DNA from: Corynebacterium hansenii
GTDB lineage: Bacteria > Actinomycetota > Actinomycetes > Mycobacteriales > Mycobacteriaceae
Length of the DNA: 64,000 nt
Direction of reading: 5' to 3'
Assembly: GCF_030408795.1 (NCBI RefSeq)
Contig: NZ_CP047211.1
Span: forward strand, 1,612,001 to 1,676,000
Of this stretch, positions 1 through 9,555 are shown one piece after another. The first letter of the stretch is position 1. Each line of letters starts with the position of its first letter. A program made the translations under genes and the position numbers. The notes under the pieces were generated by a model that did no database searches, was not told the DNA's origin, and saw only the letters and a program-made list of their open reading frames with translations.

Positions 1-525
<525 letters not shown>

Positions 526-581
526 CCGCACCGCCGGGCCGCGCGGCGCCCACCCGCGGAAGATCCCGCCCGGCCAAACGG

Positions 582-587
582 TAGCCT
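582..587 (+). promoter_or_regulatory. -10 box of a leaderless promoter for arc
   Basis: TAGCCT lies 7 nt before ATG 595 and no Shine-Dalgarno precedes the start. This is the usual pattern of leaderless transcripts in corynebacteria and supports ATG 595 over GTG 589. Confidence 0.5.
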
Positions 588-594
588 GGTGGCC

Positions 595-2319
595 ATGACC
601 ACCCCCGCCGACGAAATCCGCGATCTGCGGCAGAAGAACCGGGCCCTGGGCGCGCGCAACGAGAAGCTCGTGGAGCTGCTCCGCGAGTCGCGCGACCAGA
701 TGACGCTGCTGCGCCAGGACCTCGAGCAGATGACCAATCCGCCGAGCACGTACGGCATTTTCCTCGAGCCGGCGAAGGGCAAGATCGACGACCCGAACGG
801 GCCGATCGTGCAGACCGGCGGTTCGGGCAGGCCCGCCCAGGCCGCCGAGGTGTGGACCGGCAACCGCCGGATGCGCCTCAACGTCCTGCGCGGCCTGGAC
901 GTGGAGGAATTCAAGCCCGGCACCATGGTCCGGCTCACCGACGGCAACCTCATCGTCGAGGACTGCGGTTTCCCCGATCACGGCGACCTCGCGCTCGTCC
1001 GGGAAACTTTGCCCGACCGCAAGCGGGTTCTGGCCACCGATCACCACGGCGAGGAGTTCGTCGTTAAGCTCGCCGGCGACCTGAAGGCGAAGGTGGGCGA
1101 CACCGTCCTCATCGACCGCAAGTCGGGCCACGCCTTCGAGGTCATCCCGAAGGCGGAGGTGGAGAACCTGGTGCTGGAGGAGATCCCCGACGTCGAATAC
1201 TCCGACATCGGCGGCCTGAAGCGCCAGATCGCGCAGATCCACGACGCGGTGGAGATGCCCTTCCTGCACCCGGAGCTGTTCACGCGCTACCGGCTGCGGC
1301 CGCCGAAGGGCGTGCTGCTGTACGGCCCGCCGGGCAACGGCAAGACGCTGATCGCCAAGGCGGTGGCCAATTCGCTGGCCCGCAAGATCGCCCTGAACAA
1401 GGGCCATTCGGAGGAGGAGGCGCGCCGCGCGCAGTCCTACTTCCTCAACGTCAAGGGCCCGGAGCTGCTGAACAAGTTCGTCGGCGAGACGGAGCGCCAG
1501 ATTCGCCTGATCTTCGACCGCGCCCGCGACATCGCCGAAGCCGGCCGGCCGGTGATCGTCTTCTTCGACGAGATGGACTCGATCTTCCGCACCCGCGGTT
1601 CGGGCGTGAGCTCCGACATGGAGAACACCGTCGTGCCGCAGCTGCTGGCGGAGCTCGACGGCGTGGAGGGGCTGGAGAACGTCATCGTCATCGGCGCGTC
1701 GAACCGCGAGGAGATGATCGACCCGGCGATCCTGCGCCCCGGCCGCCTGGACGTGAAGATCCGCATCGAGCGCCCCGACGAGGAGGCGGCGAAGGACATC
1801 TTCTCCAAGTACCTCACCGCCGACCTGCCCTACGCGGCCGACGAGATCGAGCGGCACGGGGGAGTCGACCGGCTGGTCGCGGCGCTGACCGATTCCGTGG
1901 TCGAGCGAATGTACCGCACCAGCCCGGACAACGAATACGTGCGCATCCGCTACGCCGACGGGTCGAGCGAGATGCTGTATTTCCGCGACTTCAATTCGGG
2001 CGCGATGATCGCCAACATCGTCGACCGGGCGAAGAAGCACGCGATCAAGGACGTCATCTCGGGCGGCGCCGAGGGCATCACCGAGGCGCATCTGCTGCGC
2101 GCGGTGGGCGAGGAGTTCGCCGAGAACGAGGACCTGCCCAACACGTCCAACCCGGACGAGTGGGCGCGGATTTCGGGCCGGCCCACGGGCCGCGTCGTCG
2201 ACGTGCAGGTCATCCAGCACCAGCACGTCCACGAGGACGCGGAGTTCGGGGTGCTGGGCGGTTCCGCCGCATCCGGGCCGCTTGACGACGGCCACCGCAC
2301 GGGCTCAATGGAGGGGTGA
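595..2319 (+). CDS. arc: AAA+ ATPase ARC/Mpa (Pup-dependent unfoldase)
   Basis: A 574-aa AAA+ ATPase. Residues about 8-45 form a heptad-rich coiled coil that in Mpa captures Pup. Tandem OB-fold regions follow to about residue 200. The AAA module has Walker A GPPGNGKT near residue 244 and Walker B VIVFFDE near 320, then the second region of homology ([16 protein letters not shown]). The C-terminus ends in a polar [15 protein letters not shown] tail and lacks the GQYL-type tail with which Mycobacterium Mpa docks onto the 20S core. That agrees with the absence of prcBA from the locus, so the ring probably unfolds pupylated proteins without proteasomal degradation, as is known for Corynebacterium ARC. 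ATG 595 is preferred because of the -10 box at 582; GTG 589 is the alternative. Confidence 0.93.
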   Translation: MTTPADEIRDLRQKNRALGARNEKLVELLRESRDQMTLLRQDLEQMTNPPSTYGIFLEPAKGKIDDPNGPIVQTGGSGRPAQAAEVWTGNRRMRLNVLRGLDVEEFKPGTMVRLTDGNLIVEDCGFPDHGDLALVRETLPDRKRVLATDHHGEEFVVKLAGDLKAKVGDTVLIDRKSGHAFEVIPKAEVENLVLEEIPDVEYSDIGGLKRQIAQIHDAVEMPFLHPELFTRYRLRPPKGVLLYGPPGNGKTLIAKAVANSLARKIALNKGHSEEEARRAQSYFLNVKGPELLNKFVGETERQIRLIFDRARDIAEAGRPVIVFFDEMDSIFRTRGSGVSSDMENTVVPQLLAELDGVEGLENVIVIGASNREEMIDPAILRPGRLDVKIRIERPDEEAAKDIFSKYLTADLPYAADEIERHGGVDRLVAALTDSVVERMYRTSPDNEYVRIRYADGSSEMLYFRDFNSGAMIANIVDRAKKHAIKDVISGGAEGITEAHLLRAVGEEFAENEDLPNTSNPDEWARISGRPTGRVVDVQVIQHQHVHEDAEFGVLGGSAASGPLDDGHRTGSMEG

Positions 2320-2325
2320 CGGCAG

Positions 2326-3894
2326 ATGGCGCGGGTATTGGGCACCGAAATCGAATACGGGATCACGTCGCCGGGCAAGCCGGAGCTGAGCCCCATCCTC
2401 ACGTCGACGAAGGCCGTGCTGGCCTACGCCGAGGAGCATTCCGGAGGGCTCGACCGGCGCACGCGCTGGGATTACGAGCCCGAGTCGCCGCTGCGCGATT
2501 CCCGCGGCTTCGATCTGCGCCGCTATCGCATGGCGCCGGTCATCGACCCGAATGCGCTGGGCGCGGCGAATTTGATCCTGGTCAACGGGGCGCGGTTCTA
2601 CGTCGACCATGCGCACCCGGAGTACTCGGCGCCGGAGACGACCTCGGCGTACGACGCCCTGGTGGCGGATCTGGCCGGCGACCGGATCATGCTCGAGGCG
2701 GCGCGGCTGGCCGGACGCCGCACGATCGGCTCCGGGTCCAGCCGCTCCGACGAGGACACCGAGCCCGTCGAGCTGAAGATCTACCGCAACAACGTCGACG
2801 GCAAGGGCGCCAGCTACGGCGCGCACGAGAACTACCAGTTCCGCCGCGACACCGACTTCGACGCGATCATCGCCGGCCTGACGCCGTTCTTCGTCACCCG
2901 CCAGGTGTTCACCGGTTCCGGGCGCGTCGGGCTGGGGCAGCAGGGCCAGGAGCCCGGGTTCCAGATTTCGCAGCGCGCCGATTACATCGAGACCGAGGTG
3001 TCGCTGGAGACGACGCTGAACCGGGGCATCATCAACACCCGCGATGAGCCGCACGCCGACGCCGACGAGTGGCGCCGCCTGCACGTGATCATCGGAGACG
3101 CCAACCTGTCGCAGACCGCGACGCTGCTGAAGCTGGGCACGACGTCGCTGGTGCTCGACGCGATCGAGGACGGCGTGGACTTCTCGGATCTGAAGCTGCG
3201 CAACCCGGTCGACGACGTCCGGCGCGTCTCGCGCGATCTGGCGTGCACCGAGAAGCTCCAGCTCGACGACCACGTCACGCATCTGACGGCCATCGAGATC
3301 CAGCGCCGGTACCTCAAGCGCGTCGCGCCCTACGCGCGGGCATCGGATGAGGCCACCGGCGCGACGGGCGTGAGGTCCGCCGCCCACATCATCCAGCTGT
3401 GGGGCGAGGTCCTCGACCTGCTCGAGTCCGACCCGGCGTCCACCGCGCACCTGCTGGACTGGACGGCGAAACTCACTCTCATGGAGGGTCTGCGGCGGCG
3501 GGCCGGCATCGGCTGGGACCACCCGAAGCTGGCGCTCATCGACATCCAGTACTCCGACATCGACCCCGCGCGCGGCCTGTATCACGCGCTGGTGCGCCGC
3601 GGCGCGATGAAGACCATCGCCGACGAGGCCGAGGTCGAGCGCGCGGTGACCCACGCACCCGAATCCACCCGCGCGTACCTGCGCGGCGGGCTGCTGCGCC
3701 GCTTCGCCGACGACGTCGCGGCGGCGAGCTGGGACAGCGCCATCGTCGACGTGGGCGACGAGATGGTCAAACTCTCGCTGTCGGACGTGTCCGGGCTGGG
3801 CGCGGGCACCGTCGGCAAGCTCCTGGAGGAGGCGCCCGACATCGCGAGCCTGGTTGCCGGGCTGCGCGAGCGCGGCCTGGCAGGATTGTCGTAG
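2326..3894 (+). CDS. dop: Deamidase/depupylase of Pup
   Basis: A 522-aa glutamine-synthetase-like enzyme of the Dop/PafA family. The N-terminus has the conserved nucleotide-site motif GTEIEYGI, and the central segment has [16 protein letters not shown] and NTRDEPHAD, both shared with PafA. The extra segment near residues 40-60 fits the Dop-specific loop. Dop hydrolyses the isopeptide bond between Pup and target lysines; in species whose Pup ends in Gln it also deamidates it. The Pup encoded just downstream already ends in Glu, so only the depupylase activity should be needed here. ATG 2326 starts 6 nt after the arc stop, so arc and dop are probably cotranscribed. Confidence 0.93.
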   Translation: MARVLGTEIEYGITSPGKPELSPILTSTKAVLAYAEEHSGGLDRRTRWDYEPESPLRDSRGFDLRRYRMAPVIDPNALGAANLILVNGARFYVDHAHPEYSAPETTSAYDALVADLAGDRIMLEAARLAGRRTIGSGSSRSDEDTEPVELKIYRNNVDGKGASYGAHENYQFRRDTDFDAIIAGLTPFFVTRQVFTGSGRVGLGQQGQEPGFQISQRADYIETEVSLETTLNRGIINTRDEPHADADEWRRLHVIIGDANLSQTATLLKLGTTSLVLDAIEDGVDFSDLKLRNPVDDVRRVSRDLACTEKLQLDDHVTHLTAIEIQRRYLKRVAPYARASDEATGATGVRSAAHIIQLWGEVLDLLESDPASTAHLLDWTAKLTLMEGLRRRAGIGWDHPKLALIDIQYSDIDPARGLYHALVRRGAMKTIADEAEVERAVTHAPESTRAYLRGGLLRRFADDVAAASWDSAIVDVGDEMVKLSLSDVSGLGAGTVGKLLEEAPDIASLVAGLRERGLAGLS

Positions 3895-3899
3895 AGAAA

Positions 3900-3915
3900 C
3901 TTCGCCGCGGCGAAG
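3900..3915. other. Perfect 16-nt palindrome between dop and pup
   Basis: CTTCGCCGCGGCGAAG is a perfect palindrome 6 nt after the dop stop, in the only gap (121 nt) of the pupylation operon. It could be a transcript processing or stabilising hairpin that lets pup be expressed at a different level from dop, or an operator. Nothing else in the gap is recognisable except the pup ribosome binding site. Confidence 0.4.
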
Positions 3916-4015
3916 GACCGAACGCTGCGGCGGCGAACCACGCAGCGGTCCGAGAACCACACAACGAATTCACCGAAGTACTAGCGGCGGCAACGCCGAT
4001 CAAGGGGAGAAGAAC

Positions 4016-4216
4016 ATGGCGGACATCAAGGGCGGCCAGATCCAGGGCGGCGGCGGTTCCGGCGGGGACGACGACGCCATCGACGAGGTCGCCGGCGGCG
4101 GCCAGGCGCAGGCCCACATCGAGTCGACCGACGATCTGCTCGACGAGATCGACGGCCTTCTGGAGAGCAACGCCGAAGAGTTCGTGCGCTCCTACGTGCA
4201 GAAGGGCGGCGAGTAG
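4016..4216 (+). CDS. pup: Prokaryotic ubiquitin-like protein Pup
   Basis: A 66-aa protein, the usual Pup size. The N-terminal half is Gly/Asp rich and disordered. Residues about 36-58 ([20 protein letters not shown]) form the amphipathic helix that binds the ATPase coiled coil, and the C-terminus is [11 protein letters not shown]. The last residue is Glu, so the protein is ready for ligation by PafA without deamidation. ATG 4016 is preceded by AAGGGGAGAAG, a good Shine-Dalgarno. pafA starts 3 nt after the stop. In Mycobacterium prcB and prcA follow pup; they are absent here. Confidence 0.95.
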   Translation: MADIKGGQIQGGGGSGGDDDAIDEVAGGGQAQAHIESTDDLLDEIDGLLESNAEEFVRSYVQKGGE

Positions 4217-4219
4217 GCG

Positions 4220-5749
4220 GTGACGGAATCGGGCCTCTCCGGACGGGCGCTGACGCGGCGGATCGCCGGACTCGAAACCGAGTACGGCATCACGTGCACC
4301 CTCGACGGCGAGCGCAGGCTCGGCCCCGACGAGATCGCCCGGTTCATGTTCCGCCCGGTCATCGAGGAATTCGGGGCGACGAACATCTTCACCGGCAACG
4401 CCGGGCGCCTGTACCTGGACGTCGGAAGCCACCCGGAGTTCGCCACCGCCGAGTGCGACTCCGTGTCGCAGCTGGTCGCGCATGACCGGGCGGGCGAGAG
4501 GCTTCTCGACGACCTGGCGGCGAAGGCCGAGGCGGGGCTCGTCGGCGAAGACATCGGCGGCAAGGTCTTCCTGTTCAAGAACAACGTCGACTCCGCCGGC
4601 AATTCCTACGGCTGCCACGAGAACTACCTGGTCGGACGCTCGATGGGCCTGAAGGCGCTGTCGAAGCTGCTGCTGCCGTTCCTGGTGACCCGCCAGCTGC
4701 TGTGCGGCGCGGGCAAGATCGCGCGGCCCTATCCCGGCAGCCCCTACGAGGACGAACCGGAGCAGTACTGCTTCTCGCAGCGCGCCGACCACGTGTGGGA
4801 CGGCGTGTCCAGCGCGACGACGCGGTCGCGGCCGATCATCAACACCCGCGACGAGCCGCACGCCGACTCCACCCGGTTCCGCCGCCTGCACGTCATCGTC
4901 GGTGACTCGAACATGTCGGAGACGACCACTGCGCTGAAGCTCGGTTCGACGCAGCTGGTGCTCGAGATGATCGAGGCCGGCGTGGACCTGCCCGACTTCG
5001 AGGTGGCCAACGAGATCAAGGCCATCCGCCTGGTCAGCCGCGACATGACGGGCACCGCTCCGATCCCGTTGCGCACCGGGGCGTCGAAGGAGGAGGCGTC
5101 GGCGCTGGAGATCCAGCGCGCGTACCTCGCCGCGGCGACGTCGTGGCTCGACCGCCGCGACGATTCCGGCGGCGGCACCCCCAACGAGGAGCTCGCCCGC
5201 CTGGTCGAGCTGTGGGGCCGGGTGCTCGACGCCGTCGAATCCGGCGACTGGTCCACCATCGACCGCGACATCGACTGGGCCATCAAGTGGTCGCTGCTGC
5301 GGCGCTTCATGGACCGCGGCCTGGACATCGCCGACCCGAAACTCGCGCAGATCGACCTCGCCTACCACGACATCCGCCCGGGCCGCGGCATCTTCCGTGC
5401 GCTGGAGGCCCGGGGCACGGTGTCGCGTTGGGTGACCGACGAGGAGATCGCGGAGGCCATGTCGGCCCCGCCCGCGACGACGCGCGCCATCCTGCGCGGC
5501 CGGTTCCTCGCCGCCGCCCGCGCGGTCGGCGCCGCCACGGTGGTGGATTGGACGCACCTGAAGATCTCCGGCGACGAACCCCGCATGGTCGTCGTCGACG
5601 ATCCCTTCGCCACCTCTGATCCGGAGGTCGACGCCCTGGTGGAGCACCTGGAGTCCCTTCGTTCCGGCGGCTCCGCCGACACGGACGACGGCGACGGAGG
5701 CGGCCACGGCTCCGCCGACACGGACGACGGCGACGGAGGCGGCCGATGA
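4220..5749 (+). CDS. pafA: Pup--protein ligase
   Basis: A 509-aa glutamine-synthetase-like ligase that activates the C-terminal Glu of Pup with ATP and attaches it to substrate lysines. The N-terminus has the family motif GLETEYGI, followed by NNVDSAGNSYGCHENY and [12 protein letters not shown] 4220 is 3 nt after the pup stop, so translation is probably coupled. The core ends near residue 480. The last roughly 28 residues are an extra Ser/Gly/Asp tail made of two copies of a 13-residue unit, encoded by a perfect-looking 39-nt tandem repeat. The stop overlaps the pafB start (ATGA). Confidence 0.94.
   Translation: MTESGLSGRALTRRIAGLETEYGITCTLDGERRLGPDEIARFMFRPVIEEFGATNIFTGNAGRLYLDVGSHPEFATAECDSVSQLVAHDRAGERLLDDLAAKAEAGLVGEDIGGKVFLFKNNVDSAGNSYGCHENYLVGRSMGLKALSKLLLPFLVTRQLLCGAGKIARPYPGSPYEDEPEQYCFSQRADHVWDGVSSATTRSRPIINTRDEPHADSTRFRRLHVIVGDSNMSETTTALKLGSTQLVLEMIEAGVDLPDFEVANEIKAIRLVSRDMTGTAPIPLRTGASKEEASALEIQRAYLAAATSWLDRRDDSGGGTPNEELARLVELWGRVLDAVESGDWSTIDRDIDWAIKWSLLRRFMDRGLDIADPKLAQIDLAYHDIRPGRGIFRALEARGTVSRWVTDEEIAEAMSAPPATTRAILRGRFLAAARAVGAATVVDWTHLKISGDEPRMVVVDDPFATSDPEVDALVEHLESLRSGGSADTDDGDGGGHGSADTDDGDGGGR
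5669..5746 (+). repeat. 39-nt tandem repeat (2 copies) in the 3' end of pafA
   Basis: Two adjacent 39-nt units begin at 5669 and 5708. They encode a repeated acidic GSADTDDGDGGG tail appended to PafA. The near identity at DNA level points to a recent in-frame duplication. Confidence 0.85.
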
Positions 5750-6750
5750 GCGCCCGCTACTCGGCGACCCGCATCCGCCTGATCAGCCTGCTCACGGCGC
5801 TCGCCGATGAGCCCGGCGGGCTGCGCAAGGATTGGATCCTGCGCAACGTCCGCGGATACGACTCCGTGGCGGAAGGCTCCGCGGACCGGTACCTGCGCGA
5901 CGATCTCCCGGCGCTGGCCGTCGCCGGCATCACGGTGACGTGGGACGACAACGACGTCCTGCGCCTGGACCGCCAGGCGTGGCGCGACGGCGACCCCGGG
6001 TTCACCGAGGAAGAGGCCGAGGTCCTGGCGATGGCGTCGCAGGTGGCCTTCAGCGATGACTCGCTCGGCGATCTGACCCGGGACGCCTGGGCGAAGCTGG
6101 CGCCGGTCGCGCAGCGCGCCGATCTGGCGGGCGGGCGCGGCACGGTCATCCTCGGCGACCGCATCACGCTCGATCGCGATCAGTTCGCCGACCTCAACCG
6201 CGCTATGCAGCCGCCGCGCAAGCGCATCGACTTCTTCTACGCGCCGCAGGTCTTCGGCGAGGAGGTCCAGCGCTCCATTGAGCCGTGGCAGATGGTCAAC
6301 CTCCGGGGCCGGCTGTACGTGGTCGGCCACGACGTCGACCGCGGGGCCGTCCGCGTGTTCCGCATGGCGCGGATGACCGACGTCACGGTCACCGACGTCG
6401 ATGCGGCGCAGCCTTTCCCCGGCGGCGACGTGCAGGCCATCGCGGAGCGGGCGTTGAATCGGGGTTCCGCGCCGCTGCGGGCCGTCGTGAAGCTTGCCGA
6501 CGGCGCGGCGCCCGAGTCGTGCGCCGACGCCCTCGCGGGCGCCCGCGAGCTCGGGGACGGGCGCCACGAAATCGGGCCGATGACCACGGCGGAATTGACG
6601 GACATCGGGATGGAGCACGCCGGGGACCTCATCGTGGAGGAACCCGCGGAGGTGCGCGAGCGGATCGTGGCGACGCTGCACGAGATCGTCGCCGCCGAAG
6701 GCGCTGCGCCGGGATCGGCCGACGCCGGCACGGAAGGGGAGGAGCGCTGA
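5746..6750 (+). CDS. pafB: WYL-domain transcriptional regulator PafB
   Basis: A 334-aa protein with an N-terminal winged-helix segment (RYSATRIRLISLLTALADEPGG) and a central WYL domain around residues 145-215 (RKRIDFFY, PWQMVNLRGRLYVVGHD). PafB and PafC form a regulator that, in mycobacteria, drives the LexA-independent DNA damage response. The gene starts inside the pafA stop codon (ATGA), and its own stop overlaps the pafC start, so pafA, pafB and pafC are tightly coupled. The link to Pup ligation is by operon; a direct role in pupylation is not established. Confidence 0.9.
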   Translation: MSARYSATRIRLISLLTALADEPGGLRKDWILRNVRGYDSVAEGSADRYLRDDLPALAVAGITVTWDDNDVLRLDRQAWRDGDPGFTEEEAEVLAMASQVAFSDDSLGDLTRDAWAKLAPVAQRADLAGGRGTVILGDRITLDRDQFADLNRAMQPPRKRIDFFYAPQVFGEEVQRSIEPWQMVNLRGRLYVVGHDVDRGAVRVFRMARMTDVTVTDVDAAQPFPGGDVQAIAERALNRGSAPLRAVVKLADGAAPESCADALAGARELGDGRHEIGPMTTAELTDIGMEHAGDLIVEEPAEVRERIVATLHEIVAAEGAAPGSADAGTEGEER

Positions 6751-7817
6751 TGGTCACCGGCGGAAAGAAGCCCGGGAAGCGGACGGCGAAGGACGCCCCG
6801 AAGGTGCCCGAACTGTCGTGGGCGCGGACTCTGGCGCTCGTGCCCTACTTCGCGGAGCCCCGGCAGCTCACCGAGGCGTCCGCCGACCTGGGCATCGGCT
6901 ACGGGCAGATCAACGAGGGACTGAACTTCCTGGCCCAGCTGGAAATGCCCGGCGTACCGGGCAAGGCGGCGTTCGCGGTCAAGCGCGAGGGCATCACCGC
7001 CCAGGTCGTTCCCGCGGCTGACCTGCTGGCCGACCCCCTGCATCTGACTCAGGAGGAGACGTCGGCGATGCTGCTGTCGCTGGAAACGCTCGAGTCGTCG
7101 CCGATGCAGCGCGACGCCGGCGTCGTCCGCTCGGCGGCGGCGAAACTGCGCGGGAGCGCGGCGGGGAGGCCCGCCGTCGCGGACACGACCCCGCATGCGG
7201 CCGCCGACGTCGCGCACGCCGACATCCTGGCCACCGTCCGCGGCGCCATCGCGGACGGCCGGGTGCTCGAAATCGACTACCGCAGCGCATCCGGCGAACG
7301 CAGCGTCCGGCGCGTGGACCCGGTTTCCCTGGTCATGGTCGAGGATGACCCGTATCTCCGGGCCGTCGACCGCCGAGACGACGACTCCGATGGCGCGGCC
7401 GGGGACAGGGAGGCGGGGACCGTCGTCAAGTCCTTCCGCATCGACCGCATGCTCGGCGCCGCGGTGACGGGGGAGAGGGCCAAACGGCACCGGGCCCCCG
7501 AATACGCGCCCGACGACCCCCACGGGTTCCTGCGCGACGAGGGGTCGTGGGCGCTGGTCGACATCGCCGACGACGCAACCTGGATCGCCGACTATGACCC
7601 GGTCGCGTGGGTGCACGACCAGGGCGACGACGGCTTCGTCGACGGCGGCCCGCATCCCGCCTGGATCCCCGCCGCCAACGCCGACCGGACCATCGGCTTC
7701 CTGCTCCGCCGCTGGCCGGGCGCGAAGGCCGTCGAACCGGTATCGTTGCCAAAGGCCGTGGCGCAACGGGCGCGCAGGGGACTGCGGGCGTATGGTGAAA
7801 CCCCGAACAACGGGTGA
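6750..7817 (+). CDS. pafC: WYL-domain transcriptional regulator PafC
   Basis: A 355-aa partner of PafB. After a basic N-terminal tail of about 25 residues there is a helix-turn-helix region ([20 protein letters not shown]) and a WYL-type domain around residues 170-230 ([31 protein letters not shown]). ATG 6750 overlaps the pafB stop. An acidic loop ([17 protein letters not shown]) sits inside the WYL domain and looks like a lineage-specific insertion. The C-terminal region (WVHDQGDDG to RRGLRAYGE) follows the WCX-type extension of the family. PafB and PafC act as a heterodimer in mycobacteria. Confidence 0.85.
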   Translation: MVTGGKKPGKRTAKDAPKVPELSWARTLALVPYFAEPRQLTEASADLGIGYGQINEGLNFLAQLEMPGVPGKAAFAVKREGITAQVVPAADLLADPLHLTQEETSAMLLSLETLESSPMQRDAGVVRSAAAKLRGSAAGRPAVADTTPHAAADVAHADILATVRGAIADGRVLEIDYRSASGERSVRRVDPVSLVMVEDDPYLRAVDRRDDDSDGAAGDREAGTVVKSFRIDRMLGAAVTGERAKRHRAPEYAPDDPHGFLRDEGSWALVDIADDATWIADYDPVAWVHDQGDDGFVDGGPHPAWIPAANADRTIGFLLRRWPGAKAVEPVSLPKAVAQRARRGLRAYGETPNNG

Positions 7818-7888
7818 CCCGGACCGGCGCCACCGATCCATCACCCCGTCCACAGCACACGAACACTCAGTCCCGAAAGGTGAAGCGG

Positions 7889-8233
7889 ATGCCGAATCTC
7901 GGCCCCACCGAGCTCATCATCATCGCCGTCGTCCTCATCCTGCTCTTCGGCGCGAAGAAGCTGCCCGACGCCGCCCGGTCCCTGGGCCGGTCCATGCGCA
8001 TCTTCAAGTCCGAGGTCAAGGAAATGAAGAACGACGACGAGCAGCCGGAGGTTCCGGAGCAGCAGGCCATCCAGCAGGCCCCGCAGGCCCAGCCGCAGCA
8101 CCCCTTCGTGCAGCAGCCGCCGCAGCAGTCTCCGCAGGCCCAGCCGCAGCAGTACCAGCAGCAGCCGCAGGCTCAGCCGCAGGACCACCAGCAGTACCCG
8201 CCGCAGCAGCCGGGCACCGGCGAGCAGCGCTGA
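7889..8233 (+). CDS. tatA: Sec-independent protein translocase TatA
   Basis: A 114-aa protein with the TatA architecture: a very short N-terminus (MPNLGPTEL), one membrane helix (residues about 8-24), the [23 protein letters not shown] amphipathic-helix region with its typical FG turn, then a Gln/Pro-rich tail of about 60 residues. TatA forms the pore-like component of the twin-arginine export system. ATG 7889 is preceded by GAAAGG. tatC starts 8 nt downstream, so the two form an operon. The low-complexity tail is unusually long but this is common in corynebacterial TatA. Confidence 0.92.
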   Translation: MPNLGPTELIIIAVVLILLFGAKKLPDAARSLGRSMRIFKSEVKEMKNDDEQPEVPEQQAIQQAPQAQPQHPFVQQPPQQSPQAQPQQYQQQPQAQPQDHQQYPPQQPGTGEQR

Positions 8234-8240
8234 CCGAGCC

Positions 8241-9431
8241 GTGACCGTGTCCACGCAACGCCCCCGGGCCCGCAAGAGGAAGAAGCGGGATCCCGAGGGC
8301 GTCATGTCGATCGTCGAGCACATCCAGGAGCTGCGCTCCCGGCTGCTCAAGGCCCTCGCGGGCGTCGTCGTCGGCACCATCATCGGCTTCACGTGGTACC
8401 AGTTCTCCTTCACGATGGGCCCGTGGAAGCTGCCCTTCGGCGATGCGACCTTCGGCCCCGCGCACTTCATGTCGCTGGGCGAGCTGCTGAAGGAGCCCTA
8501 CTGCCAGCTGCCGCCGGAACAGCGGTTCGGCGGCGCGGGCAGCGAGGAATGCCGCCTGCTGGCGACGAGCCCCTTCGAGATGTTCATGCTGCGCCTGAAG
8601 GTCGGCGCCCTCGCCGGCCTGGTGATCTCCGCGCCGTGGTGGCTCTACCAGATCTGGGCGTACATCACGCCGGGCCTGGTTCGGAAGGAGCGCCGCTACA
8701 CCCTCATCGCCGTCACGTCGGCGGCCCTGCTGTTCTCGGCGGGTGCGGTGCTGGCCTACTTCGTCGTTTCCTACGGACTCGAGTTCCTCCTTCAGATGGG
8801 CGACAACGCCCAGATCGCCGCTCTGACGGGTGAGAGGTACTTCAACTTCCTTCTCGCCCTGATCTTGATCTTCGGCGTCAGCTTCGAGCTGCCGCTGTTC
8901 ATCATCATGCTCAACATCGTCGGCGTGCTGCGGTACGAGACGATGAGGGACAAGCGGCGCCTGATCATCCTGATGCTGTTCATCTTCGCCGCGTTCATGA
9001 CGCCGGGCCAGGACCCGGTGTCGATGGTGGTTCTCGCGGTGTCCCTGACGGTCCTGATGGAAGTCGCGATTCAGTTCACCCGAATCAACGACCGTCGCCG
9101 GGAAAACGAACGCCCGGAGTGGATGGACCTCGACGACGACCAGTCGTCGGGCCCGATCACCGCATCCGGCGGCATCGGCGAGTCCGGCGGAATCGAGGCA
9201 CCGACGCCGGTGTCCGCTTCCGGCGCCGTCGGCGGGGCGTCGCCCATCGACGGGGTTGCCCCGATCGGCGGGTCGGGCCCCGTCGCCGGCACCGCCCCGG
9301 TGAATGCGTCGCCGACCCCGCGGACCCGGCCGACGCGCAACTCGCGCCCGGCACCGCCGGCGCCACCGCAGCCGGACGTCACGCCGGATCTGTCCACGCG
9401 TTCGTCGACGGATTTCGACGACGTGCTCTGA
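8241..9431 (+). CDS. tatC: Sec-independent protein translocase TatC
   Basis: A 396-aa membrane protein. The conserved TatC start is MSIVEHIQELRSRLLKA, after a basic 20-residue extension (QRPRARKRKKRDPEG). Six membrane segments follow between residues about 40 and 285, including SFELPLFIIMLNIVGVL and the FAAFMTPGQDPVSM loop typical of the family. TatC binds twin-arginine signal peptides. The last 110 residues are a Gly/Ser/Pro/Thr-rich cytoplasmic tail not needed for the fold. GTG 8241 follows the tatA stop by 7 nt. A strong hairpin at 9478 ends the unit. Confidence 0.93.
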   Translation: MTVSTQRPRARKRKKRDPEGVMSIVEHIQELRSRLLKALAGVVVGTIIGFTWYQFSFTMGPWKLPFGDATFGPAHFMSLGELLKEPYCQLPPEQRFGGAGSEECRLLATSPFEMFMLRLKVGALAGLVISAPWWLYQIWAYITPGLVRKERRYTLIAVTSAALLFSAGAVLAYFVVSYGLEFLLQMGDNAQIAALTGERYFNFLLALILIFGVSFELPLFIIMLNIVGVLRYETMRDKRRLIILMLFIFAAFMTPGQDPVSMVVLAVSLTVLMEVAIQFTRINDRRRENERPEWMDLDDDQSSGPITASGGIGESGGIEAPTPVSASGAVGGASPIDGVAPIGGSGPVAGTAPVNASPTPRTRPTRNSRPAPPAPPQPDVTPDLSTRSSTDFDDVL

Positions 9432-9477
9432 CGCCGATCACCGCGGGTTCTCCCAGCAAGCATCCCTTTTCCGATGA

Positions 9478-9502
9478 CGCGGCGGCCCCTCCGGCCGCCG
9501 CG
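9478..9502 (+). terminator. Hairpin terminator after tatC
   Basis: A perfect 10-bp GC stem (CGCGGCGGCC / GGCCGCCGCG) with a 5-nt loop, followed by TTTCGG, 47 nt after the tatC stop. Confidence 0.7.
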
Positions 9503-9543
9503 TTTCGGCTCCTCGGCCACGGCGCGTCCCCAATAGGCGATGC

Positions 9544-9549
9544 TTTAAT
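9544..9549 (+). promoter_or_regulatory. -10 box, leaderless start of amidase gene
   Basis: TTTAAT lies 6 nt before GTG 9556, with no ribosome binding site between. Confidence 0.4.
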
Positions 9550-9555
9550 GGTGGC

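Noticed and set aside
2305..3960. 551-codon open frame antisense to dop
   Set aside because: No family features, mirrors the dop codon pattern.
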